DNA of 64,000 bases from Lutibacter sp. (GTDB lineage: Bacteria > Bacteroidota > Bacteroidia > Flavobacteriales > Flavobacteriaceae), in contig DAIDMK010000006.1 of assembly GCA_027449025.1 (NCBI GenBank), positions 27,950 to 91,949 of the forward strand, given 5' to 3'. The first letter of the stretch is position 1, and each line of letters opens with the position of its first letter. Under the pieces are notes generated by a model. It was not told the DNA's origin, ran no database searches, and was given only the letters and a program-made list of their open reading frames with translations. Shown piece after piece: positions 1 through 7,557 of this stretch. A program made the position numbers and the translations under genes.

Positions 1-344
1 ATCGATATTGAATTTAAAACTCAATCCTTTACTGATGGTTTGTTTTTCAACCAATTGATTGTTTTGAAATAAAGAAACCTGAACTTGATCCACTGATAGG
101 TTTGTTTTGCTGTCCAAAATGTTTCCGCTCAACAATTGAACACATTCAATTGGTACTAATTTCAGTGTTTTAGTAGTCTCAGCTTTGTTTTTATCGTTGG
201 ATGTTACAGCCAATTCCGCAGTTTCATAATTCTCCTTTTCGGCAATAATTTTATAGGTTTGTTTACAATCGATATTGAATTTAAAACTCAATCCTTTACT
301 GATGGTTTGTTTTTCAACCAATTGATTGTTTTGAAATAAAGAAA
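1..344. repeat. Two identical 77-bp copies in tandem at 267-bp spacing, inside the PD40 gene
   Basis: Bases 1-77 and 268-344 are identical, and the left copy may continue outside the window. The spacing of 267 bp equals 89 codons, so both copies are in frame and encode the same peptide (FQNNQLVEKQTISKG...). The DNA between the copies differs, so the identity points to recent duplication or gene conversion of part of the repeat unit. Confidence 0.9.
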
Positions 345-1314
345 TAACAACCAGATTTAATGGTTGATTTGTAGATTCGCTTAATGTTAAAATGGTGATG
401 GTTTGAGCACATTCAGGTTCCTTCACATTAAACGCATAAATGTCAACATCGCCTTTACCTCCATCACGGTTTGAGGTAAAATATCCAGAATTTGCAGCAT
501 TGTCAAAAACATAGGCAAAATCATCATATTTGCTATTAAAAGGAGCCGGTAAATTTATCGCCTGTTCAAAATTGCCATTTTTGAATTCACTTTTAAAAAT
601 ATCCAATCTTCCTTTTCCTTTATGACCGGTTGAAGAAAAATAAAGGGTGTTATTTTGATCTATAAACGGAAATAATTCAGATTTTTTTGTATTAACAGTT
701 GGACCTAAATTTTTAGGAGCACCATAACTCCCATTATTGTTAATATCTACAACATAAACATCAAATTCACCAAAACCGCCAGGCATATCAGATACAAAAT
801 AAAGTTTTTTTCCGTCTTTACTCACTACGGGACTTCGAACAGAATACTCCTTACTGTTAAACGGCATTGGTGTTACTTCAGAAATTTCAAAATTTTTGTT
901 AATGGAAGCTTTGAACATATACAATGTTTTCCATTTTGCAGAATCTTTCAATTTTAAGGCGCTGTAAAAATTATTCCATGTAAAATAGATGGTTTTTAGA
1001 TCGGGCGTAAACGAAATATCAGATTCAAAATATTTATTATTTATTTCAGAAGAAAATTTATCTGTTTGGATAATATCGCCATTTTTAGTAATTATTCCGT
1101 GATATAACTCCAAAGAAAGTTGGCGATTATTAATTCGCCTGCTGTTTTCGTCTTTTTTTGAGGAAGCAAATATTACAGAATTATTGCCCGAATAAGTAAT
1201 TCCAAAATCGGCAAATTTAGAGTTTATCGAGGTATTCAAAATTTCATACACAGCCTCTTGGGCAGATAAAAAATTAAAGAACAAAATCAATAATAAGGGC
1301 AAAAACTTTTTCAT
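1..1314 (-). CDS. PD40 beta-propeller outer-membrane/surface protein (3' end outside window)
   Basis: The frame is open from an ATG at 1314 down to base 1, so at least 438 codons are present and the C-terminus is missing. This is why the ORF track omits it. Residues 1-19 form a signal peptide (MKKFLPLLLILFFNFLSA-Q). Residues about 20-305 carry PD40/WD40-like blades, with motifs such as SKDGKKLYFVSDMPGG, NTLYFSSTGHKGKG and SGYFTSNRDGGKGDVD. From about 310 come repeats of about 89 residues resembling carboxypeptidase-regulatory-like units. In flavobacteria this architecture usually ends in an OmpA peptidoglycan-binding domain, and such genes often sit next to PorP/SprF genes of the type IX secretion or gliding machinery. 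That ending is inferred because it lies outside the window. Confidence 0.85.
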   Translation of the reverse strand, partial: MKKFLPLLLILFFNFLSAQEAVYEILNTSINSKFADFGITYSGNNSVIFASSKKDENSRRINNRQLSLELYHGIITKNGDIIQTDKFSSEINNKYFESDISFTPDLKTIYFTWNNFYSALKLKDSAKWKTLYMFKASINKNFEISEVTPMPFNSKEYSVRSPVVSKDGKKLYFVSDMPGGFGEFDVYVVDINNNGSYGAPKNLGPTVNTKKSELFPFIDQNNTLYFSSTGHKGKGRLDIFKSEFKNGNFEQAINLPAPFNSKYDDFAYVFDNAANSGYFTSNRDGGKGDVDIYAFNVKEPECAQTITILTLSESTNQPLNLVVISLFQNNQLVEKQTISKGLSFKFNIDCKQTYKIIAEKENYETAELAVTSNDKNKAETTKTLKLVPIECVQLLSGNILDSKTNLSVDQVQVSLFQNNQLVEKQTISKGLSFKFNID

Positions 1315-1326
1315 AATAAATTGGTG

Positions 1327-1791
1327 CTACTTCTTTTTTGAAAATTTTTCAAATACCCAAACGGGTCCAATCAATAAAAATTGTAAGTCTTTAAAAAATG
1401 ACGGTTTTTTCCCTTCCAATTTATGTCCGTAAAACTGCCCAATCCAAGCGATTATAAAAATAGCTAAGGAACTGTAAAATAATGGACTAACCTGGGCCAA
1501 AAAATAATTACCCATCAAACATAAAATTGAAAATGTTAACATTCTTACAAAAGTTGAAAATGATAATCGGATGTAAAAAATAAGCAATAAAACTAAAACA
1601 GGGGTTGCCCAATTCTCCAAAAACGGATTGTTGATATTAAAATTGTTCGTAATAAAAGTTGAAGGAATGCTCATTAACATCCCAACAATGCTAAAAAATA
1701 TTGCGGGAACACAGATTAAATGAATCGTTTGATTTGTTTTGTTTTGATGGCTTACGGCATACGCATCAAACCATTGATTTAATGTTTTCAT
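1327..1791 (-). CDS. Mpo1/YGL010w-like (DUF962) membrane protein
   Basis: This 154-residue protein is mostly hydrophobic, with about four membrane segments. It keeps the hallmarks of the DUF962/Mpo1 family: an N-terminal SHQNKTNQTIHLICVP stretch (the usual form is HR-P-N---H--G-P) and a C-terminal GHKLEGKKPS...DLQFLLIGPVWV stretch. Yeast Mpo1 is an iron-dependent dioxygenase that shortens 2-hydroxy fatty acids. The conserved histidines suggest similar metal use here, but the substrate in this organism is inferred. It lies 12 bp downstream of the PD40 gene start on the same strand and could be the upstream member of that transcription unit. Confidence 0.8.
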   Translation of the reverse strand: MKTLNQWFDAYAVSHQNKTNQTIHLICVPAIFFSIVGMLMSIPSTFITNNFNINNPFLENWATPVLVLLLIFYIRLSFSTFVRMLTFSILCLMGNYFLAQVSPLFYSSLAIFIIAWIGQFYGHKLEGKKPSFFKDLQFLLIGPVWVFEKFSKKK

Positions 1792-1833
1792 AGTTTAAGT
1801 TTTTTTTGAAATGCTCAGTTTCAATATTGCAAT

Positions 1834-2529
1834 TTATTCATTTTTCTCCAATTTTTTAAGTTGATTTTTCGCCCTTAAATTTCCCGAATCAAATGTTAAA
1901 GACATTTTGTAATTTTCAATTGCTTTTACAGTATCTCCACTTTTCATATAGGCTTCTCCCAAACTATCATAAACATTGGAGCTTTTAGGATATAACGCCA
2001 CATTTATCATGAAAATTGCAGTGGCTAACTCAAAATTCTTTTCTCTCAAAGTTTTATAGCCTAAAGAATTCAGATATTTTTCATCGATTGAACTGTCCAA
2101 CGAATCCTTTTTCTTGATGACCAAATAACCTACAAGTGCTTTATCAAATTCCTTGTTTTCCAAATATTCACTTGGCACTTTTTCACCTTCCTTCAGTTTC
2201 ATAAAATTATAGACAATCTGGGTATTTTCTTCTTTTGGAACAAACACCATATACTCTTTTTGATTTGCCGGATTGTTTAAAAACCAAATTTTCTCATTCA
2301 TCTCTTTTACAAAAAAAGTAGTATCATCAACTTTTAAAGGTTTTATTTTATTTGCGCCGCGCCATTTCAAAAACATTTCATTTTCTTCAAAATAAACCTG
2401 AATTACCTCATCTGAATTGTACAAATACCTGCCAGTTACTTTTTTTATAAATTCAGGATTATTAGAATTATTTGAACAGCCAGAAAAAAGCACAAATGTT
2501 AAAAATAAGAAAAAATAGTCAAATTTCAT
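1834..2529 (-). CDS. Lipoprotein with DUF3471-like domain and C-terminal TPR
   Basis: The protein has 231 residues. The first 18 form a lipoprotein signal (FVLFSGC-SN), so it is probably anchored in a membrane on the periplasmic side. Residues about 30-115 (GRYLYNSDEVIQVYFEENE...FFVKEMNEKIWF) resemble the small beta domain often found after beta-lactamase-like domains (DUF3471 type). Residues about 150-228 hold two TPR units (YPKSSNVYDSLGEAYMKSGD...AIENYKMSLTFD). In related proteins this pair follows a serine-hydrolase domain, and none is present here. It may therefore be a free-standing accessory domain protein. The precise function is unknown. Confidence 0.6.
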   Translation of the reverse strand: MKFDYFFLFLTFVLFSGCSNNSNNPEFIKKVTGRYLYNSDEVIQVYFEENEMFLKWRGANKIKPLKVDDTTFFVKEMNEKIWFLNNPANQKEYMVFVPKEENTQIVYNFMKLKEGEKVPSEYLENKEFDKALVGYLVIKKKDSLDSSIDEKYLNSLGYKTLREKNFELATAIFMINVALYPKSSNVYDSLGEAYMKSGDTVKAIENYKMSLTFDSGNLRAKNQLKKLEKNE

Positions 2530-2594
2530 TACTGCAATTTAAATTAAAACGCTGAATAATATATGTTTCTGAATATTATACTCCCAAAAATACT

Positions 2595-2628
2595 AAAAAA
2601 AAAGCATTGAAAATAAATCAATGCTTTT
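2595..2628 (-). terminator. Rho-independent terminator of the immunophilin gene
   Basis: Read on the minus strand there is a stem of about 11 bp (AAAAGCATTGA / TCAATGCTTTT) followed by a run of T. It begins about 22 bp after the stop codon at 2651. Confidence 0.85.
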
Positions 2629-2650
2629 AGAATTTTTATATAAAATATTT

Positions 2651-3583
2651 TTATGAAACGTTCATTAACTCCACATCAAAAATTAAAGTGGCATCAGGAG
2701 GAATAACGCCACCGGCACCACGACTTCCATAAGCCAGTCCAGAAGGAATCACGAAACGCGCTTTATCCCCAACTTTTAATAATTGAATTCCCTCATCCCA
2801 GCCAGAAATAACTTGTCCAACCCCCAATTCAAAATCAATTGGTTGTTTGCGTGGATACGATGAATCAAAAACAGTTCCGTCTAATAACTGTCCTTTATAA
2901 TGCACAGAAACCACACTTCCTTGGGTTGCTTTTTTACCAGAACCTTCCTGCAAAATTTTATAGCGTAAACCACTTGGTGTTTCATCATAGCCTGCAGCTA
3001 TCTTATCCATTTGAGCAGCCATTGCTTTTTTAGCTTCTTCTTCTCTTTTTAATCTTGAACCTTCAAAAGTTCTAAAAGCTTCTACTGCATTAAATTTTAC
3101 TGCAGCTTCACCAACTCTTAAAATTTCAAGTGATACCAATAAGTCATTTTGCTTAATTAAATCCACAACCTCCTGTCCTTCAACAACTTTACCAAAAATG
3201 GTGTGTTTATTATCTAACCAAGGTGTTGCAACATGCGTAATAAAAAACTGACTTCCGTTTGAAGCTGGACCAGAATTTGCCATTGATAAAATCCCTGGTT
3301 TGTCATGTTTTAAATCTGGATGAAATTCATCAGCAAAGCTATAGCCTGGAGAACCTGTTCCCGTTCCTAAAGGACAACCTCCTTGAATCATAAAATCCGA
3401 TATTACCCTATGAAATTTTAGTCCGTTATAATAAGGCGTTCCTTGAGGTTTTGAATTATTTTCCAAATTTCCTTCAGCCAAAGCGACAAAGTTACCTACT
3501 GTTCCCGGTGTTTTCTCAAATTCTAAATTCACCAGTATTTCACCTTTTGAGGTGTTAAATTTTGCGTATAATCCGTTATCCAT
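2651..3583 (-). CDS. Cyclophilin-FKBP fusion peptidyl-prolyl cis-trans isomerase
   Basis: The 310-residue protein joins two unrelated prolyl isomerase families. Residues about 1-155 are cyclophilin (YYNGLKFHRVISDFMIQGG, GSQFFITHVATPWLDNKHTIFG). Residues about 205-310 are FKBP (SVVSVHYKGQLLDGTVFDSS, GQVISGWDEGIQLLKVGDKARF, GVIPPDATLIFDVELM). A charged linker (about 160-200, KREEEAKKAMAAQ) connects them. There is no signal peptide, so it is probably cytoplasmic and assists protein folding. Both active sites look intact. The -7 box TATCTTTG lies 24 bp before the start and a strong terminator follows the stop, so the gene appears monocistronic. Confidence 0.93.
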   Translation of the reverse strand: MDNGLYAKFNTSKGEILVNLEFEKTPGTVGNFVALAEGNLENNSKPQGTPYYNGLKFHRVISDFMIQGGCPLGTGTGSPGYSFADEFHPDLKHDKPGILSMANSGPASNGSQFFITHVATPWLDNKHTIFGKVVEGQEVVDLIKQNDLLVSLEILRVGEAAVKFNAVEAFRTFEGSRLKREEEAKKAMAAQMDKIAAGYDETPSGLRYKILQEGSGKKATQGSVVSVHYKGQLLDGTVFDSSYPRKQPIDFELGVGQVISGWDEGIQLLKVGDKARFVIPSGLAYGSRGAGGVIPPDATLIFDVELMNVS

Positions 3584-3606
3584 TTTCTTAATTTTTTAAA
3601 CTGCTG

Positions 3607-3614
3607 CAAAGATA
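3607..3614 (-). promoter_or_regulatory. -7 promoter box TATCTTTG of the immunophilin gene
   Basis: This is an exact match to TAnnTTTG on the minus strand, 23 bases upstream of the ATG at 3583. I did not find a convincing -33 TTG at the expected spacing. Confidence 0.6.
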
Positions 3615-3676
3615 CATACTTTCAAGGAAAATGAAAGTATTACAAATATTTATTCATTTCACTATTTCTTAAAAAA

Positions 3677-3706
3677 AGAAAAATCCATTTTAAAGTGGAT
3701 TTTTCT
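3677..3706 (-). terminator. Terminator after the small lipoprotein gene
   Basis: AAAAATCCA and TGGATTTTT pair around an A/T-rich loop. On the minus strand the stem is followed by TTTTTTT. It lies about 24 bp beyond the stop codon at 3730. Confidence 0.8.
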
Positions 3707-3729
3707 TTTTAATTATTAAGATATTGGCA

Positions 3730-3885
3730 TTAAACTTCAGCCTTAAAATTAGCATTATTTGATGTTGTCTGTTCTATTTTATTCGCATCACTTGTTAATC
3801 CACACCCTTTTTTGGAAGCCTTGCACGAACTAAACAATAGTATTGAAAACACAATTCCTAATGAATATAAAACTATTTTTTTCAT
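3730..3885 (-). CDS. Small lipoprotein, 51 aa
   Basis: The ORF track starts this frame at 3930, but the first 15 codons are the 3' half of a dispersed repeat. The sensible start is the internal ATG at 3885, which gives MKKIVLYSLGIVFSILLFSSC, a textbook lipoprotein signal with the Cys at about residue 21. The mature peptide is only about 31 residues (CKASKKGCGLTSDANK...) with one further Cys. I do not recognise a family. It has its own terminator and sits directly behind the repeat, just as the lipoprotein at 61673 does. Confidence 0.6.
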   Translation of the reverse strand: MKKIVLYSLGIVFSILLFSSCKASKKGCGLTSDANKIEQTTSNNANFKAEV

Positions 3886-3975
3886 CTGCTTAAATTTTAT
3901 TTTTTGGTGGTAACAGCTGCTGATCGCCATTAATTATTCCTTTATGTATCAAAAATTTGTTATGCTCGTTTCATT
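3883..3975 (-). repeat. Dispersed element, copy 1 of 3
   Basis: Read on the minus strand it starts TGAAACGAGCATAACAAATT, continues through ATTAATGGCG and GTTACC, and ends AAAAAATAAAATTTAAGCAG directly before the ATG of the small lipoprotein. It shares these blocks in the same order with copies at 55466-55570 and 61567-61672. The centre, between ATGGCG and GTTACC, varies in length and is shortest here. Confidence 0.75.
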
Positions 3976-4023
3976 TTCTGAACGACATTAATATTTTAAA
4001 AACGTTGTAATATAACAATTATT

Positions 4024-4896
4024 TTATGATATTAATTTGTTTAAGGTATAAACAATCAATTTTTCAACAGCTTTGTAAGGGTCTTCACTAAAAGTTCCGT
4101 TGGCTCTGTTGGCGATAATGGCATTCATGGAACAGGCTTCATGCCCCAATAATTTAGCCAAACCATAAATGGCTGAAGTTTCCATTTCAAGGTTCGTCAC
4201 TTTATAACCATCAAATTCAAAATTGTCTATTTTACTGTTTAATGAAGGGTCTTGAATCGCCAAACGAAGTACGCGTCCTTGTGGACCGTAAAAACCTCCC
4301 GCGGTTGCGGTAACACCAATAAAAACTTTGTCGCTTTTCAGCTTTTGTATCAATAACTCACTACCTTTTACAAGATAAGGTCTCGGTTTTCTTATACTCC
4401 AATTGGTGTGTTTTATAAAAGCGTTTTCCATTTCAGCTTCTAAAATATGCTCACAATCGTATGAATGAATTAGTCCATCAAAGCCCAATCCATATTTTGC
4501 CAACACAAAACTATCCACAGGAATATCACTTTGCAAAGAACCAGAAGTACCTATTCTAACTATATTCAATTTGGTGTGGGTTGTTTTTATAGTTCGAGTT
4601 TTTAGGTCGATATTCACCAAAGCATCAAGCTCATTCATTACAATATCAATATTGTCAGGACCAATGCCTGTTGATATTACTGAAATCTTTGTTCCTTTAT
4701 AAGTGCCAGTAACAGTTCTGAATTCTCTTTTTTGTGTTTCAAATTCAACAGATTCAAAATGCACTGCTATTTTTGGCACCCTGTTTTGATCACCAACAAA
4801 AATAATGTTTGTGGCAATGTTTTCGGGTTTTAAATTTAAGTGATATACACTTCCATCGGGGTTCAGAATTAATTCTGAGGCTGCTATTTTATTCAT
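4024..4896 (-). CDS. Nucleoside phosphorylase (uridine phosphorylase-like)
   Basis: This 290-residue protein belongs to the PNP/UDP phosphorylase superfamily. It cleaves nucleosides with phosphate to give a base and ribose 1-phosphate, in nucleoside salvage. Visible features are the N-terminal NIIFVGDQNRVPKIA (phosphate loop), the STGIGPDNIDIVMNELDAL block, IVRIGTSGSLQSD, and the ribose-site segment KVTNLEMETSAIYGLA with the typical E-M-E-T. The size and the late position of EMET suggest the uridine phosphorylase branch, but substrate choice cannot be fixed by eye. The stop of the next gene upstream (eIF1-like) is 3 bp from this start, which implies co-transcription. Confidence 0.88.
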   Translation of the reverse strand: MNKIAASELILNPDGSVYHLNLKPENIATNIIFVGDQNRVPKIAVHFESVEFETQKREFRTVTGTYKGTKISVISTGIGPDNIDIVMNELDALVNIDLKTRTIKTTHTKLNIVRIGTSGSLQSDIPVDSFVLAKYGLGFDGLIHSYDCEHILEAEMENAFIKHTNWSIRKPRPYLVKGSELLIQKLKSDKVFIGVTATAGGFYGPQGRVLRLAIQDPSLNSKIDNFEFDGYKVTNLEMETSAIYGLAKLLGHEACSMNAIIANRANGTFSEDPYKAVEKLIVYTLNKLIS

Positions 4897-4899
4897 AAT

Positions 4900-5250
4900 T
4901 TATCCGCCTACGCGTTTTATATTATATCCTTCTTTTCTAAGGATTTCCATTATTTTATCTCTATAATTTCCCTGAATGATAATTTCATTGTCTTTTACAC
5001 TTCCGCCAACCCCACATTTTGTTTTAAGTAGTTTTCCTAGGTTTTTTAAATCCTCTTCAGCACCCACAAAGCCCGTGATAACGGTAACTGTCTTTCCTCC
5101 TCTTCCTTTATTTGAAAATTTGGCTTCCAAAAACTGTTGTTTAGGGGCTAATAAAACTTGTTCTTCTGATTTTTCAAACTCAAAGTTATCATTTGTTGAA
5201 AAAACGAATCCGCCCAAATCTTCTAAATTGTTTAATTTTTTCTTACTCAT
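4900..5250 (-). CDS. SUI1/eIF1-like translation factor (YciH family)
   Basis: The 116-residue protein has the SUI1 fold in its C-terminal 75 residues: GRGGKTVTVITGF, KNLGKLLKTKCGVGGSVKD, EIIIQGNYRDKIMEILRKEGY. The N-terminal 40 residues are a variable extension. Bacterial members (YciH) are related to eukaryotic eIF1, which checks start-codon selection on the small ribosomal subunit. The bacterial role is less defined. In a genome with few Shine-Dalgarno sites such a factor may matter more, which is inference. It is tightly followed by the nucleoside phosphorylase. Confidence 0.9.
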   Translation of the reverse strand: MSKKKLNNLEDLGGFVFSTNDNFEFEKSEEQVLLAPKQQFLEAKFSNKGRGGKTVTVITGFVGAEEDLKNLGKLLKTKCGVGGSVKDNEIIIQGNYRDKIMEILRKEGYNIKRVGG

Positions 5251-5290
5251 AGTTAACTCAAAAAAAAATATAGGCTAAATTAAGAAAACA

Positions 5291-5461
5291 TTATTTATTA
5301 TTAATCTTTTTCCAAGCAAATAGTAAGGCTGCCAAAAGTTCAAAAACAAGTCCGATTGCCATCACCAAATTCGCTTGCGACCAATTAAACAGTGCTGAAA
5401 TGGCACCTGCCAAAATCAGAAACAGACCAAATGTAAAAAATGATATAACTTTGTTTGGCAT
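5291..5461 (-). CDS. Small two-helix membrane protein (GldL-like hairpin), 56 aa
   Basis: This frame is absent from the ORF track because it is short. It starts at the ATG at 5461, which overlaps the TGA of the upstream oxygenase (TGATG), and ends with TAA at 5291. The sequence has two hydrophobic helices (FFTFGLFLILAGAISALF and LVMAIGLVFELLAALLFAW) joined by a short NWSQAN turn and ends in KKINNK. The helix pair resembles the membrane hairpin at the start of GldL, the T9SS motor protein, but the cytoplasmic part of GldL is missing. Translational coupling to the oxygenase suggests it is real. Confidence 0.6.
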   Translation of the reverse strand: MPNKVISFFTFGLFLILAGAISALFNWSQANLVMAIGLVFELLAALLFAWKKINNK

Positions 5462-6408
5462 CATTTTATCAACCCTAATTCTCTTAAACGTTCATTTAAA
5501 AATTCACCAGCTGTAATTTCATCATACACTTTTGGACGCAGTTCATCAATGCATTCGGGCAAGCAGTCTAATTTCATTTCGCTTATTGGATGTGTGAAAA
5601 ATGGAATGGAATAACGAGGTTTTCCCCAATCTTCACGTGGTGGATTCACAACACGGTATTTAGTTGACCGCAATTTGTTATTGCTTAGCCGTTCCAGCAT
5701 ATCACCTACATTCACAAGCAATTGTTCAGGCAAATAATTTAGGGGAATCCATTCTCCTTTTTTATTTTGCACTTGCAATCCAGCAGAAGAAGCACCCATT
5801 AAAAGGGTAATTAAATTGATATCGCCATGCACCGCCGCTCTCACAGCTCCTTTTGGTTCACCAACGATTGGTGGATAGTAAATGGGGCGTAAAATGCTGT
5901 TTCCGTTAATTACATATTGATCAAAATACATTTCATCCAAACCAATATACAAAGCCAAAGCGCGCAATACGTAAATGGCAGTTTTTTCTAGCATTTTATA
6001 GGATTCCATTCCAACAATATTGAAATTTGGAATTTCTTTTACAATAATGTTTTTTGGATATTTCGCTTTTAAAGCCTCATTTCCTTCCACTTCTTGTCCG
6101 AAATGCCAAAATTCTTTTAAATCCCCTTCTTTTTTTCCTTTTGCGCTTTCTTTTCCGAAGGAAGTATAACCTCTTTGTCCGCCAATTCCTTCAATTTCAT
6201 ATGATTGCTTAATTTCATCGGGCAAATCAAAAAAGAATTTAACTTCTTTGTATAAATTTTCTATCAATTCATCCGACAAAAAATGTCCGCGAAGCGCAAC
6301 AAAGCCAATTTCTTCGTAAGCCTCCCCTATTTCTTTAATAAATTTTTGTTTTCTTTCAGCGTCGCCCGATAAAAAATCGGATAAATCAACACCAGGAATA
6401 TTTTTCAT
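5461..6408 (-). CDS. Isopenicillin N synthase-family oxygenase homologue lacking the distal His
   Basis: The 315-residue protein aligns over its length with the 2-oxoglutarate/Fe(II) dioxygenase and isopenicillin N synthase family. It has the N-terminal region (IPGVDLSDFL...YEEIGFVALRGH), the metal motif HGD at residues 194-196 (VHGDINLITLLMG), and the co-substrate R-x-S (RYS, about 265-267). The third metal ligand, normally the His in a S-x-HRVVNP context, is Tyr251 here (STKYRVVNP; codon TAC at 5658-5656). HxD without the distal His is unusual and may mean altered or lost catalysis. No stop or frameshift is present. It is coupled to a small membrane protein by a TGATG overlap. Confidence 0.88.
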   Translation of the reverse strand: MKNIPGVDLSDFLSGDAERKQKFIKEIGEAYEEIGFVALRGHFLSDELIENLYKEVKFFFDLPDEIKQSYEIEGIGGQRGYTSFGKESAKGKKEGDLKEFWHFGQEVEGNEALKAKYPKNIIVKEIPNFNIVGMESYKMLEKTAIYVLRALALYIGLDEMYFDQYVINGNSILRPIYYPPIVGEPKGAVRAAVHGDINLITLLMGASSAGLQVQNKKGEWIPLNYLPEQLLVNVGDMLERLSNNKLRSTKYRVVNPPREDWGKPRYSIPFFTHPISEMKLDCLPECIDELRPKVYDEITAGEFLNERLRELGLIK

Positions 6409-6444
6409 AAGCCAAAAAAGGTTTAAATTTTAAAGCAATAAAAA

Positions 6445-7137
6445 TTACTTTTCTTTTTTCACAAGTGGGATAAGGTAGCTTAAGGTGTAATTCACGCCAA
6501 ATCCGGTATCGTTTAAATAAACACTGTTAAAACCTGGAACGTAGAGATTTTTAAAATTTTCGGGTTCTTTGGTGCTTATCATTGCTTTGAAACTAAAACT
6601 AAACCCTAGATATAAATTTTTAAGCGTTTCTGCTTTTATTCCAAAAACCAATTCGGTCCAATGTGCCGATAAATCATTAAATTCAGTATTTGGCAAAACT
6701 TCATTTGGAATAAAATAGGTCCCTTTTACGTTTGGTGTATAACTGTTTAAAGTTTGGTTAAATATGCTAAAACCATAGCGTATTCCAACATAAATTTCAT
6801 TGTTCATTCCAATCCAGTTTTTATAGGCATTATAGTTTACTCCAGCTTTAATATAGGAGCCTTTAGTGGTATAATTCATATAATCCTCTTTGGAAATTTT
6901 ATCTTCATAACCAAGTTCAACAGCAGCATAATAGTTTCTTAAAATACGCATATCCCCAACCACTTCCATTCCTTTCGAGTCTTCTTCCAACAAAGAAATT
7001 AAAGGTTTGCTTAAGTCAACGCCAACTCGCAAACCATAACTTTCTTTTCTTTTTACGGTATCCTTCTTTTGTTGGGCATTTACTGTTGCCGAAATTAATA
7101 AACTAATGAAAAATACTAAGATGTGTCTCTGTTTCAT
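6445..7137 (-). CDS. DUF6048-like outer-membrane beta-barrel protein
   Basis: The 230-residue protein has a cleavable signal peptide (residues 1-21, ...SATVNA-QQ). The mature part is rich in alternating aromatic and polar strands (YYAAVELGYED, SYIKAGVNYNAYKNW, EIYVGIRYGFSIF, LYLGFSFSFKAMIS, TGFGVNYTLSYLIPL), consistent with a small outer-membrane barrel. I recall this family (DUF6048) as lying next to DUF6452 and rlmD in Flavobacteriaceae, which is the arrangement here. Its start lies 35 bp inside the upstream lipoprotein gene, so translation is probably coupled. The function is unknown. Confidence 0.75.
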   Translation of the reverse strand: MKQRHILVFFISLLISATVNAQQKKDTVKRKESYGLRVGVDLSKPLISLLEEDSKGMEVVGDMRILRNYYAAVELGYEDKISKEDYMNYTTKGSYIKAGVNYNAYKNWIGMNNEIYVGIRYGFSIFNQTLNSYTPNVKGTYFIPNEVLPNTEFNDLSAHWTELVFGIKAETLKNLYLGFSFSFKAMISTKEPENFKNLYVPGFNSVYLNDTGFGVNYTLSYLIPLVKKEK

Positions 7138-7555
7138 TGTCTATGGTTGTATTTTTAATGGTATCATTTTTTATCCAATTTGCGCTTCTGCTTTCTATTT
7201 TCAAGTTTTCAAAAATGGTTTTATAGCCACAAGATCGAGAAACAAACACATCTTTTCTTTCGTATGTAAAATTAATGGTATCAATTATTGTACCCGATTT
7301 AAATTTATAAAGGGTGTTGTTCTGTGTCAAATCTAATGGAATTGCAATAGAATCTAGCGATTTATTTTCATAGATATTCCCTTTTTCATCGGCTGAAACC
7401 GTTAAAAGAGTTACCACTTTTTTTGTGGTAGGAATATCATTATTGTAAAAAACAATAATCAATTTTGGTGTAGTAGTTTCAATACAGATATCATCCTTTT
7501 CACAATTTATTAGTGTAAAACTTAAGATGATTAACAAAATTAAATATTTTCTCAT
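7103..7555 (-). CDS. DUF6452-like lipoprotein
   Basis: The 150-residue protein starts with a lipoprotein signal (ILLIILSFTLINC). The mature part has one further Cys near the start (DDICIETTTPKLIIVFYN), a YNNDIPTTKKV stretch and an aromatic/charged beta-rich body (FTYERKDVFVSRSCGYKTIFENLKI). I recall this as the DUF6452 family found beside rlmD in flavobacteria. It lies 2 bp behind rlmD and overlaps the DUF6048 barrel gene by 35 bp, so the three are probably one operon. A role with the barrel protein at the outer membrane is inferred only. Confidence 0.7.
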   Translation of the reverse strand: MRKYLILLIILSFTLINCEKDDICIETTTPKLIIVFYNNDIPTTKKVVTLLTVSADEKGNIYENKSLDSIAIPLDLTQNNTLYKFKSGTIIDTINFTYERKDVFVSRSCGYKTIFENLKIESRSANWIKNDTIKNTTIDNETETHLSIFH

Positions 7556-7557
7556 AA

